A stretch of 7,223 bases of DNA from Acetofilamentum sp. (GTDB lineage: Bacteria; Bacteroidota; Bacteroidia; Bacteroidales; JAFGUD01), in the NCBI GenBank assembly GCA_020722645.1, contig DYKL01000180.1, positions 1-7,223 of the forward strand, given 5' to 3'. The notes under the pieces were generated by a model that did no database searches, was not told the origin of the DNA, and saw only the letters and a list, made by a program, of their open reading frames with translations. Position 1 is the first letter of the stretch. Every line of letters starts with the position of its first letter. Shown here piece by piece: positions 1 through 5,492 of this stretch. Both the position numbers and the translations under genes were made by a program.

Positions 1-130
1 AATATTACCTACATAACTTCTTGATTTTAAATTTTTTCGCAAGATATATTTTTTTGATTACTAAAAACAATAGTTCGGTATATTTTGAAGTAATTCGTTA
101 ATATTCAGCAAATTGATTTTGTACGTGTAA

Positions 131-163
131 CAAATTAGTAATTGATTGAAAATCAATAATTTG
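131..163. other. Bulged hairpin, about 13 bp
   Basis: CAAATT (131-136) pairs with AATTTG (158-163) and ATTGATT (141-147) pairs with AATCAAT (151-157). This leaves a GAA loop and a one-sided 4-nt bulge. No T-run follows on either strand, so it is a poor intrinsic terminator. It may be the 3' structure of a transcript from the left, a repeat remnant, or chance in AT-rich DNA. Confidence 0.45.
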
Positions 164-208
164 CTTCCTTCGTTATCACTCAGGATGACGCTAATTAAAA
201 AATTATCA

Positions 209-241
209 AACTAGCGTAGCGATTTCACGAAAGTAATTATT
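209..241 (+). repeat. 33-nt dispersed repeat, left copy
   Basis: This segment matches the reverse complement of 1488-1520 at 31 of 33 positions. The shared core includes CTAGCG, AGCGATTTCACG and AAGTAATTATT. The two copies point in opposite directions and flank the aldolase gene. Similarity stops sharply at both ends. No open reading frame or transposase is attached, so it is best described as a short non-coding dispersed repeat. Confidence 0.8.
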
Positions 242-301
242 GTAAACTATATTTATTTCAAAAAAATGATTTTCAGAAATCAGGGTATTTGAAAAAAAAA
301 C

Positions 302-309
302 TATTTTTG
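302..309 (+). promoter_or_regulatory. Candidate -7 promoter box for fbaA
   Basis: TATTTTTG fits the Bacteroidota sigma-A-type -7 consensus TAnnTTTG. It lies 38 nt before the ATG, which would give a leader of roughly 30 nt. The only nearby TTTG that could serve as a -33 box (288-291) is just 10 nt away, much closer than the usual spacing of about 19 nt. Support therefore rests on the -7 box and position alone. Confidence 0.35.
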
Positions 310-347
310 TAAAAAATATTGCTTTAATCTTAAAAAAAAAAACTAAT

Positions 348-1427
348 ATGGGTTACGGAATTAAAGAAAAAATAGGTGTCGGCGTTATATACGGCGACAA
401 AGTACAGGAGTTGTTTAAAATAGCTAAACAAAACAATTTTGCTATACCTGCGGTAAATGTAGTTGGAACTGATTCAATAAATGCTTGCCTGGAAGCAGCA
501 AAAGTTGCTAATTCGCCGATTATTATTCAGTTATCAAACGGTGGAGCAGCTTTTTATGCCGGTAAAGCTGTTTCCAGCGAAGGCGAAAAAGCTGCAATAC
601 TTGGTGGCATAACTGCTGCTTTGCACGTTCATACATTAGCTCAGGAATACGGAATTCCTGTGATTATGCATACTGACCATGCCGCAAAAAAATTATTGCC
701 TTGGATTGACGGTCTTTTAGATGCCGGCGAAAAGTATTTTGCCGCTAACGGAAAACCGCTTTTCAGTTCTCACATGCTCGATTTATCAGAAGAAACTCTC
801 GAAGAAAATGTACAAATCAGCAAAAAATACCTCGAAAGAATGAAAAAATTGGGTATGACGCTTGAAATTGAACTTGGCGTTACAGGCGGCGAAGAAGATG
901 GTGTGGACAACACAGGAATTGACAATTCAAAATTATACACTCAGCCGGCTCACGTTGCTTATGCATATGAAGAATTGCTGAAAATTTCCAACAGATTTAC
1001 GATTGCAGCTTCTTTTGGTAATGTACACGGTGTTTATAAACCCGGAAATGTTAAATTAAACCCGATAATTCTCAAAAATTCTCAGGATTTTATCAAAAAT
1101 AAGTACAAAACAGCCAATAAACCGGTAGATTTTGTTTTTCATGGTGGCTCAGGTTCAGCAAAAGAAGAAATTGCAGAGGCTGTTTCTTATGGTGTTATTA
1201 AAATGAACATTGATACTGATACACAATGGGCTTTCTGGAACGGAATCAGAAAATATTATATTTCAAAAGAAGCATATTTGCAAGGACAAATCGGTAACCC
1301 CGAAGGAGAAGATCAGCCAAATAAAAAATATTATGACCCGCGTAAATGGTTGCGTGAAGGTGAAGTTTCTATGATAAATAGACTTAAAACCGCTTTTGAA
1401 GATTTGAATTGTATTGATGTTCTTTAA
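348..1427 (+). CDS. fbaA: Class II fructose-bisphosphate aldolase
   Basis: This zinc-dependent cytoplasmic enzyme reversibly cleaves fructose 1,6-bisphosphate into dihydroxyacetone phosphate and glyceraldehyde 3-phosphate in glycolysis and gluconeogenesis. The 359-residue product aligns along its whole length with the E. coli FbaA (class IIA) type. Motifs seen: FAIPAVNVVGTDSIN (31-45); HTDH (108-111) with the expected catalytic Asp110 and zinc ligand His111; Glu175 in TLEIELG; GGEEDGVDN (180-188); zinc ligands His227 in FGNVHG and His265 in VFHGGSGS; Asn287 in KMNIDTDTQ; and the terminal NCIDVL. All expected active-site residues are present and the length is typical. The ATG at 348 is chosen because the N-terminus then matches family length; it follows an A-rich tract with no Shine-Dalgarno sequence, normal for this phylum. 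The gene stands alone, with inverted repeat copies on both sides. Confidence 0.97.
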   Translation: MGYGIKEKIGVGVIYGDKVQELFKIAKQNNFAIPAVNVVGTDSINACLEAAKVANSPIIIQLSNGGAAFYAGKAVSSEGEKAAILGGITAALHVHTLAQEYGIPVIMHTDHAAKKLLPWIDGLLDAGEKYFAANGKPLFSSHMLDLSEETLEENVQISKKYLERMKKLGMTLEIELGVTGGEEDGVDNTGIDNSKLYTQPAHVAYAYEELLKISNRFTIAASFGNVHGVYKPGNVKLNPIILKNSQDFIKNKYKTANKPVDFVFHGGSGSAKEEIAEAVSYGVIKMNIDTDTQWAFWNGIRKYYISKEAYLQGQIGNPEGEDQPNKKYYDPRKWLREGEVSMINRLKTAFEDLNCIDVL

Positions 1428-1487
1428 AAAATAAAATTTTATAAAAAATTAAAATATCTCTAAAAACAACTTATCCTGAATTATATG

Positions 1488-1520
1488 AATAATTACTTGC
1501 GTGAAATCGCTTCGCTAGTT
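1488..1520 (-). repeat. 33-nt dispersed repeat, right copy
   Basis: The reverse complement of this segment matches 209-241 with two substitutions. It begins 60 nt after the aldolase stop codon. Immediately to the right, TTCAGGAGTTAT loosely echoes the CTCAGGATGACG to the left of the other copy, which suggests the original repeat unit may be longer than 33 nt and partly decayed. Confidence 0.8.
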
Positions 1521-1533
1521 CAGGAGTTATAAA

Positions 1534-1552
1534 GCCTGTGCTGTAAGCATCT
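1534..1552 (-). repeat. Covarying-stem motif, copy B
   Basis: On the minus strand this reads AGA-TGCT-TAC-AGCA-CAGGC: a 4-bp stem, a TAC triloop and conserved flanks AGA and CAGGC. It differs from the copy at 5066-5084 at only two positions, which are paired with each other (A-T replaced by G-C). Unlike that copy, it has no clear outer stem. Two near-direct repeats (GTTATAAAGC and GTTCATAAAGC on the plus strand) lie on either side. Confidence 0.6.
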
Positions 1553-1682
1553 AAATTTAAAGTTCATAAAGCTTGATTTGGACTAAAAAAATATTAGAAA
1601 AATATCGACATAACGGAGAAGCCCTCATAAGCACATTAAGAAAAATAATAATATGCGAATAAACTTTTGACTTTCAACTTTT

Positions 1683-1701
1683 AGACCCTTACAGGGCAAG
1701 C
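1683..1701 (+). repeat. Covarying-stem motif, copy C
   Basis: On the plus strand this reads AGA-CCCT-TAC-AGGG-CAAGC. It keeps the AGA flank, the TAC loop, the inner CT/AG pairs and the CARGC flank of copies A and B, while both outer base pairs have changed in a compensatory way. The bases before it (ACTTTCAACTTTT) also resemble those before copy B on its own strand, suggesting common origin. A tetraloop hairpin follows 11 nt later. Confidence 0.5.
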
Positions 1702-1712
1702 ATTTCAACTCA

Positions 1713-1732
1713 ACATTATTCTTGAATAATGT
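1713..1732 (+). other. Tetraloop hairpin upstream of beta-barrel gene
   Basis: ACATTATT (1713-1720) and AATAATGT (1725-1732) form a perfect 8-bp stem around a CTTG loop. It is followed by GGGTTATTTAGAG and then a T-rich tract from 1749, too distant for a canonical terminator. It lies upstream of the candidate -7 box of the next gene, so it would be DNA context or the tail of a transcript from the left, not part of that gene's leader. Confidence 0.5.
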
Positions 1733-1755
1733 GGGTTATTTAGAGATATTTTTTT

Positions 1756-1763
1756 TATTTTTG
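1756..1763 (+). promoter_or_regulatory. Candidate -7 promoter box for beta-barrel gene
   Basis: TATTTTTG matches TAnnTTTG exactly, the same octamer as upstream of fbaA. Its end is only 11 nt before the proposed TTG start, so transcription from it would give a leader of just a few bases. No TTTG-like -33 box is visible at normal spacing. In such T-rich DNA a chance match is quite possible. Confidence 0.25.
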
Positions 1764-1774
1764 TTCAAAAATTT

Positions 1775-2788
1775 TTGAAAAAGTCAATATTAATAATATC
1801 TTTTTTTTTGCTCTGTTTAACGACAATTTTTTCTCAAAACAGAGTTGATACAACATATACATTAGATTCTATATGGCGTAATGATACTTTATTCATTGTT
1901 AAAAAAATGCATCTTACAGTTATTATTGATAATAACGAAACAATTATTGATACTCAAAAACATTCCGATAATAAACAGTTGCCTGTAAATCTACAGCCTG
2001 TCGCATTAGAACCTGTCAGAAAAAAATTTATTAACTACAATAACATTTCTCTTATTTATGAACTCGGGTTTTATAATGTTGTTAAGTCTCAGACTGATGA
2101 ATTTTTAGAAAATACATTAACAAACCTTTATTCAAATTCATTCGGATTGAGTTTTGATGTTGAACAGTTATTTTTCAGATATTCTGTCGGGCTGATGCTG
2201 ACAAATTATTACGAAAAATTTGAATTTAACGACAAGTGGAATGTAATTGATTCCGCTATCCAAACAATTGTCGATATCAACTCTTACTGGGAAGTTGATA
2301 CATTCTGGTATCTGAATTTAGATTCACTGCTTGTTGGCGATACTGTATGGTGTCCTTATTACGATTCAAATCAAATCGTAATTTACGACACATCTTATAA
2401 AACAAACTACGACACAACAAAATATCAGAGATATTACAACAGAATTAATAAACTCCGATTTATAGAATTACCAATAATTGCCGGTTTTAATTATACTTAT
2501 AAAAGGTGGACTTTTTCAGTAAGTTCCGGCTTTATTTTTGGGCTTCCGATTTTTGAGGATTACCGCTTGGCTTTGCCTATGGATATTGGTATTATAAACG
2601 GATATTTTTCAAATATAAGTTATTGGTCTTATTCAAAATTTGATGTCAAATTCAGAATTTCAAAAATGATTAGCTTGAAATTGGGTTTTTATGCAAAAAT
2701 TGCTTTGAATAATCAATTGACAATTATTGAGCAGAAAAGAAAATACAATTCCTATGGTTTGAATTTGAGTATTGTCTTGAGATTATAA
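1775..2788 (+). CDS. Predicted outer-membrane beta-barrel protein
   Basis: The 337-residue protein has a Sec signal peptide: two lysines, a hydrophobic core (5-16) and a likely cleavage near TTIFS-Q (20/21). Residues 22-85 are probably a periplasmic or linker segment. From about 90 onward, alternating hydrophobic and aromatic strands fit a small outer-membrane barrel, notably RFIELPIIAGFNYTY (228-242) followed by WTFSVSSGFIFGLP (245-258), and a closing strand YGLNLSIVLRL ending at the C-terminus. This resembles the outer membrane beta-barrel families common in Bacteroidota; no specific function is recognisable. The start is TTG: the frame is open only back to 1730 and contains no ATG or GTG, and the next Met (46) lies after the signal peptide. 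Six short Asp-Thr units recur (see findings). It converges on the T9SS-cargo gene. Confidence 0.8.
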   Translation: MKKSILIISFFLLCLTTIFSQNRVDTTYTLDSIWRNDTLFIVKKMHLTVIIDNNETIIDTQKHSDNKQLPVNLQPVALEPVRKKFINYNNISLIYELGFYNVVKSQTDEFLENTLTNLYSNSFGLSFDVEQLFFRYSVGLMLTNYYEKFEFNDKWNVIDSAIQTIVDINSYWEVDTFWYLNLDSLLVGDTVWCPYYDSNQIVIYDTSYKTNYDTTKYQRYYNRINKLRFIELPIIAGFNYTYKRWTFSVSSGFIFGLPIFEDYRLALPMDIGIINGYFSNISYWSYSKFDVKFRISKMISLKLGFYAKIALNNQLTIIEQKRKYNSYGLNLSIVLRL

Positions 2789-2822
2789 AAAAAAGGTCTT
2801 GGTTTAAAACCGATGCAATTTA

Positions 2823-2836
2823 AGGTGTGGACACCT
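2823..2836. other. Short perfect inverted repeat between convergent genes
   Basis: AGGTGT-GG-ACACCT begins 35 nt after the stop codon of the beta-barrel gene. The stem is 6 bp in DNA but needs a 4-nt loop to fold as RNA, leaving 5 bp. No T-run follows on the plus strand, so it is at most a weak 3'-end structure for that transcript. Confidence 0.4.
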
Positions 2837-2848
2837 GAAACGTCGGTG

Positions 2849-2889
2849 AAAAAAAATACACTGAACAAACAAATAATTGCCCAGTGTAT
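2849..2889 (-). terminator. Intrinsic terminator of the T9SS-cargo gene
   Basis: Reading the minus strand, ATACACTG (2889-2882) pairs perfectly with CAGTGTAT (2863-2856) around an 18-nt loop. The stem is followed directly by seven further T residues (2855-2849). It begins 19 nt after the stop codon of the minus-strand gene. Stem, T-run and position fit a Rho-independent terminator, though the loop is long and the stem only moderately GC-rich. On the plus strand no T-run follows. Confidence 0.65.
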
Positions 2890-2908
2890 AATTTCGTCCG
2901 AGATATTA

Positions 2909-4966
2909 TTACATTTTAATAATTTTGGATCTATTTCCATTCAAATCAAAAATAAAATAAATACCTGCATCAAATCCCGAAAAATCGAATAAAATTCCAC
3001 CGGAAGTTTCAGATTTTTTTGGATTTATTTCTTTTCCGGTAATATCTGTTATTTTAAAAAATTTTGATGAATTTTCTTCTGTTTCAACAAAAACAAAGTC
3101 GTTAGTTGGGTTTGGAAATATATTTAAAGTATTATTAATTGAATTAATATAGCTTTCACCAAAGCCTGTAACTGGATTTGTATCGTTGGTTTCTGTGATA
3201 TAAACCTCGTTACCTTCATTGCCAAAATAGCCGCAAACCATTACAGTATAAATGCCATCAATATTTTCAACAAATACTTCATTGTCCGTACCATCACCAT
3301 TGTAAACACAATACCAGCCGGAACTGCCAATCTGATCTCCATCTCCAAAGTTTGTGTCAGCCAAATAAGTAGTTCCATCAACAGGTTGAGGAGTTTCGGG
3401 AAGCACATCACCTTCTTTCATAAATACAGCATATTTACAGGTATTGCCTAATTCCCATGTTAAATAACAGAAACCTTTAACAGGTGCAGCTAAAATTACA
3501 TTTTGAGCTTGCTGGATTTGATACTCATAAGCACCTATTGTGGGCATAACAGAATCTCTGTAAACTTGTGTAATATCAGTAGAAACATCATTGAGAAACA
3601 GACCGTTTGTAATTGCTTGGGAACATTTTTCCAGATAACAGGAATCATCTAAAAGGGGATTTTCAGAATAAGAATTGTTATCCATCGAAGAAAAAGTCTG
3701 CCACTGATCAAAATTCATATTTGTGCTGTTTGCATAAAACACAAAATTTTCGTCCACATTTGCTTCTGTATTATAAATATTGTAATCGCATTGTATAAAA
3801 GGATTTGTGGTTTTGTTGGAATAAATTGCATAAGCATTTGAAAAAACAGAAGTTCCGGTTCTTTCACCAAGGTTATTTTGAATGATATTATTTTTGAAAT
3901 TAACATTTTGAACATCTAAATAAATTCCGGCTGAGTAACAACCGGTTCCTTCTGAATTAAGACCGTAATCAAGATTTTCAGGCATATTGACAGTATTGTG
4001 GAATATTTTAATATTTGTACTTAAACTAGGAGAATTGAAGTAAATTCCATAAGGGTGGTCAATTGATGTGCTTCCGTTTCCTGATGCAACATTACTGACA
4101 ATGTTATTTGCAATAAACACAAAATCTGAGGATAAATTGTACAGATTTATACCACGTGCAACAGATCCGTTTGCGTGTGTTATAATATTATTAATTTTGT
4201 TGTTTAATATATATAAATTGCCTGTGATTCCTTCACATATTATTCCATAGCTACCACCAATTTCCGAAATGATGTTGTCAATTTCATTATCTATTATAAT
4301 CCCGTTTTCAGCAGAGAAAACATTTATCGCATTTCTCTTAATGTCATGAATATAATTATGTCCAACATTAAAATTATCAGAATGTAAATTAATTCCGTTG
4401 CTGTAATGATATATCTCACAATTTGAAATAAAACAATTATTTCCATCTACAAAGATAGCTTCATTTAGTTGATTAGAATCAAAGCCTTTTATTATACAGT
4501 TTACAAGAGTAAAGTTATTGCCGCTTACATCTATACAATCATTGCCTCCATAAATGCTTGTATTGTAAATTGTAAGATTTCTGGACTCAGTATTTGAATT
4601 AGAGCCGTCAATTCTGACATAAGGAGCTTCTATTCGAAAAAAATATGTCAAAGCCATTCCGCTGTCGCCGATAATTTCTATATCTGCACCTCCTGCCGGT
4701 TTTATTGTCAGACTGTTTGTCGCAGAACACCCGGGATATGTGTCAACAAATAACGGAAAATTTTCATAAGTGTAAATGTAATTTTCGGTAATTTCGAAAA
4801 TCACGGGACCGCTTGCCCCGTTAGTGTTTAGATAAGTTAAAGCACTGTCGAGATTTAGATAATCTTCACCAACTCCAATTGAATAAGTTCCCGACATTGC
4901 TTGTGAAAACATAAAAATCGGGAATGCAATTAATAGCAAAAAAACGAAAAGAACTCTTTTTTTCAT
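2909..4966 (-). CDS. Secreted beta-helix protein with T9SS sorting domain
   Basis: Predicted 685-residue cargo of the type IX secretion system, exported by Sec and then across the outer membrane. Order of parts: signal peptide (1-22, cleavage near F-S-Q-A); an N-terminal segment (26-60) with GTYSIGVGEDYLNLDSAL, typical of Bacteroidota beta-helix proteins; about 115-400, many short Asn/Gly/Ile-rich turns (for example NNFTLVNCIIKG, NGINLHSDNF, NLYILNNKINNI, NVNFKNNIIQNN) as in right-handed parallel beta-helices; PTIGAYE (475-481), which often closes this fold; about 488-598, a fibronectin-III-like region with GWYCVYNGDGTDN; and a type A sorting domain (608-685) with LNIFPNPTNDFVFV, DITGKEI and GIYFI. 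No catalytic residues are recognised. Beta-helices of this kind bind or cleave polysaccharides or act in adhesion, but the ligand is unknown. The ATG at 4966 is chosen because it starts the signal peptide; the frame stays open upstream to 5056, but that adds 30 residues read from a folded repeat. Confidence 0.88.
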   Translation of the reverse strand: MKKRVLFVFLLLIAFPIFMFSQAMSGTYSIGVGEDYLNLDSALTYLNTNGASGPVIFEITENYIYTYENFPLFVDTYPGCSATNSLTIKPAGGADIEIIGDSGMALTYFFRIEAPYVRIDGSNSNTESRNLTIYNTSIYGGNDCIDVSGNNFTLVNCIIKGFDSNQLNEAIFVDGNNCFISNCEIYHYSNGINLHSDNFNVGHNYIHDIKRNAINVFSAENGIIIDNEIDNIISEIGGSYGIICEGITGNLYILNNKINNIITHANGSVARGINLYNLSSDFVFIANNIVSNVASGNGSTSIDHPYGIYFNSPSLSTNIKIFHNTVNMPENLDYGLNSEGTGCYSAGIYLDVQNVNFKNNIIQNNLGERTGTSVFSNAYAIYSNKTTNPFIQCDYNIYNTEANVDENFVFYANSTNMNFDQWQTFSSMDNNSYSENPLLDDSCYLEKCSQAITNGLFLNDVSTDITQVYRDSVMPTIGAYEYQIQQAQNVILAAPVKGFCYLTWELGNTCKYAVFMKEGDVLPETPQPVDGTTYLADTNFGDGDQIGSSGWYCVYNGDGTDNEVFVENIDGIYTVMVCGYFGNEGNEVYITETNDTNPVTGFGESYINSINNTLNIFPNPTNDFVFVETEENSSKFFKITDITGKEINPKKSETSGGILFDFSGFDAGIYFIFDLNGNRSKIIKM

Positions 4967-4990
4967 AATAGATTTTTTATTAATAGTTTT

Positions 4991-5132
4991 CCTTAAATCC
5001 GCAAGTTTTTTCGTAAGTGGTTGCAGGTGAAAACACCTGCAACATGTAGTTTGCACCAGTCAGGTGCCTGTACTGTAAGTATCTCACCTGACTGAATTTC
5101 AGATATATAAGTATAGACTTACGGATTTAAGG
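4991..5132 (-). promoter_or_regulatory. Three-helix structured element, possible 5' leader
   Basis: Three nested or adjacent helices can form. P1: 5132-5118 with 5005-4991, 15 bp, where the only non-Watson-Crick position is a G-U pair if read as minus-strand RNA. P2: 5093-5085 (AGTCAGGTG) with 5066-5058 (CACCTGACT), 9 bp perfect, enclosing an 18-nt loop that is motif copy A. P3: 5042-5034 (TTGCAGGTG) with 5029-5021 (CACCTGCAA), 9 bp perfect, TTTT loop. P1 ends 24 nt before the ATG of the T9SS-cargo gene. The G-U pair and the orientation suit a leader RNA, but a dispersed DNA repeat is equally possible. It matches no riboswitch class I recognise. Confidence 0.55.
5066..5084 (-). repeat. Covarying-stem motif, copy A
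   Basis: On the minus strand this reads AGA-TACT-TAC-AGTA-CAGGC. It fills the loop of the P2 helix of the three-helix element, so the whole arm is a 9-bp stem, an internal loop (AGA opposite CAGG), a 4-bp stem and a TAC triloop. The conserved bases across the three copies in the window are those of the internal loop, the triloop and the inner two pairs. Confidence 0.6.
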
Positions 5133-5280
5133 GTTTTGTAAAAATATTTTTATACAAAAAAAATAATATTTCGAATAAAAAAAAAATTTTTTTGACGAAA
5201 AACAAAACAGTTATAGCTGTTCAAATTTGATAGTCAGATAGAATTGTTTTAGGAATATGTACAAAATTAATGTCTGTATT

Positions 5281-5361
5281 TCTTTGCGGCTCTTTGTGAA
5301 AATCTCTGCGGTTAAATATTTGAATAATATTTTTTTACCGCAAAGAAACACAAAGTACCGC
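5281..5361. repeat. CTTTGCGG-type repeat units in an inverted pair
   Basis: Units CTTTGCGG (5282-5289), CTTTGTG (5292-5298) and CTCTGCGGT (5304-5312) face ACCGCAAAG (5337-5345), CACAAAG (5349-5355) and CCGC (5358-5361). They pair in register: GCGG with CCGC, CTTTGTG with CACAAAG, and CTCTGCGGT with ACCGCAAAG (one mismatch), around a 24-nt AT-rich loop. From memory, CTTTGCGG/CTTTGTG strings followed by TTAAAT form a widespread intergenic repeat in Bacteroidota and other bacteria; I could not check this here. No gene is attached. Confidence 0.65.
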
Positions 5362-5413
5362 TGATATCGGACTATTTTTTAAAACATGTTCCTTAATACT
5401 GAATAAATATCAT

Positions 5414-5478
5414 AAAAAGACTGTCTCAAAATAATTTTGGTAAAAATGATTGATAAAAAACATTGCTTCAAGACAGTC
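5414..5478 (-). terminator. Possible terminator or IS-end remnant after MuiA-family gene
   Basis: Reading the minus strand, GACTGTCT (5478-5471) pairs with AGACAGTC (5426-5419), followed directly by TTTTT (5418-5414). It starts 14 nt after the stop codon of the MuiA-family gene. The 44-nt loop is long, but contains the palindromic string CAAAATTATTTTG next to the 3' arm, which could add structure. The string GACTGTCTCAAAATA also resembles the terminal inverted repeats of some insertion sequences, so a degenerate IS end reused as a terminator is an alternative. No clear target duplication flanks it. Confidence 0.4.
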
Positions 5479-5492
5479 ATAGATTTATTTTA

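Larger units (their letters stand above)
1..347. other. AT-rich non-coding region upstream of aldolase
   Basis: No convincing coding sequence is present; all frames are broken by frequent stops. The stretch holds a hairpin (131-163), a segment around 168-190 containing CTCAGGATGACG that resembles dispersed repeats I recall from bacterial genomes, one copy of a 33-nt repeat (209-241), and a candidate -7 promoter box (302-309) followed by A-rich sequence up to the aldolase start. I see nothing else recognisable in the first 130 bases. Confidence 0.75.
1428..1774. other. Non-coding region rich in small repeats and hairpins
   Basis: No coding sequence can be supported here. Just after the aldolase stop is an AT-only palindrome (ATAAAATTTTAT) too weak to call a terminator. 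Then come the second 33-nt repeat copy (1488-1520), a covarying-stem motif on the minus strand (1534-1552), a featureless stretch (about 1570-1660), the same motif on the plus strand (1683-1701), a tetraloop hairpin (1713-1732), and a candidate -7 box (1756-1763) before the next gene. The two motif copies with their flanks form an imperfect inverted pair about 130 nt apart. Confidence 0.7.
4967..5492. other. 526-nt non-coding region with two folded elements
   Basis: This gap lies between two minus-strand genes and has no supportable coding sequence. It holds a three-helix element (4991-5132), a very AT-rich stretch (5139-5205), a CTTTGCGG-repeat hairpin (5286-5361), and a terminator-like inverted repeat downstream of the MuiA-family gene (5414-5478). 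A TAATTTTG octamer on the minus strand (5269-5262) fits the -7 consensus but lacks a -33 partner. If used, it would place the whole three-helix element in the leader of the T9SS-cargo mRNA. Confidence 0.65.

Noticed and set aside
1432..1450. AT-only palindrome after the aldolase stop as a terminator
   Set aside because: ATAAAATTTTAT gives at most a 4-bp A-T stem once a loop is allowed, too weak to claim.
2823..2889. A second copy of the three-helix element between the convergent genes
   Set aside because: It also has a small hairpin followed by a hairpin with an 18-nt loop, but the loop sequence is unrelated, no closing helix exists, and a T-run makes the second hairpin a terminator.
4068..4250. 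Short plus-strand open frames inside the T9SS-cargo gene
   Set aside because: They are antisense to a well-supported beta-helix coding sequence and have no independent features.
4967..5056. N-terminal extension of the T9SS-cargo protein to an ATG at 5056
   Set aside because: The extra 30 residues are read through perfect hairpin arms, are Cys/Lys-rich and precede a complete signal peptide that must be N-terminal.
5262..5269. TAATTTTG as the promoter of the T9SS-cargo gene
   Set aside because: It fits the -7 consensus, but there is no TTTG at -33 spacing and it is nearly 300 nt from the start; mentioned only as a possibility.
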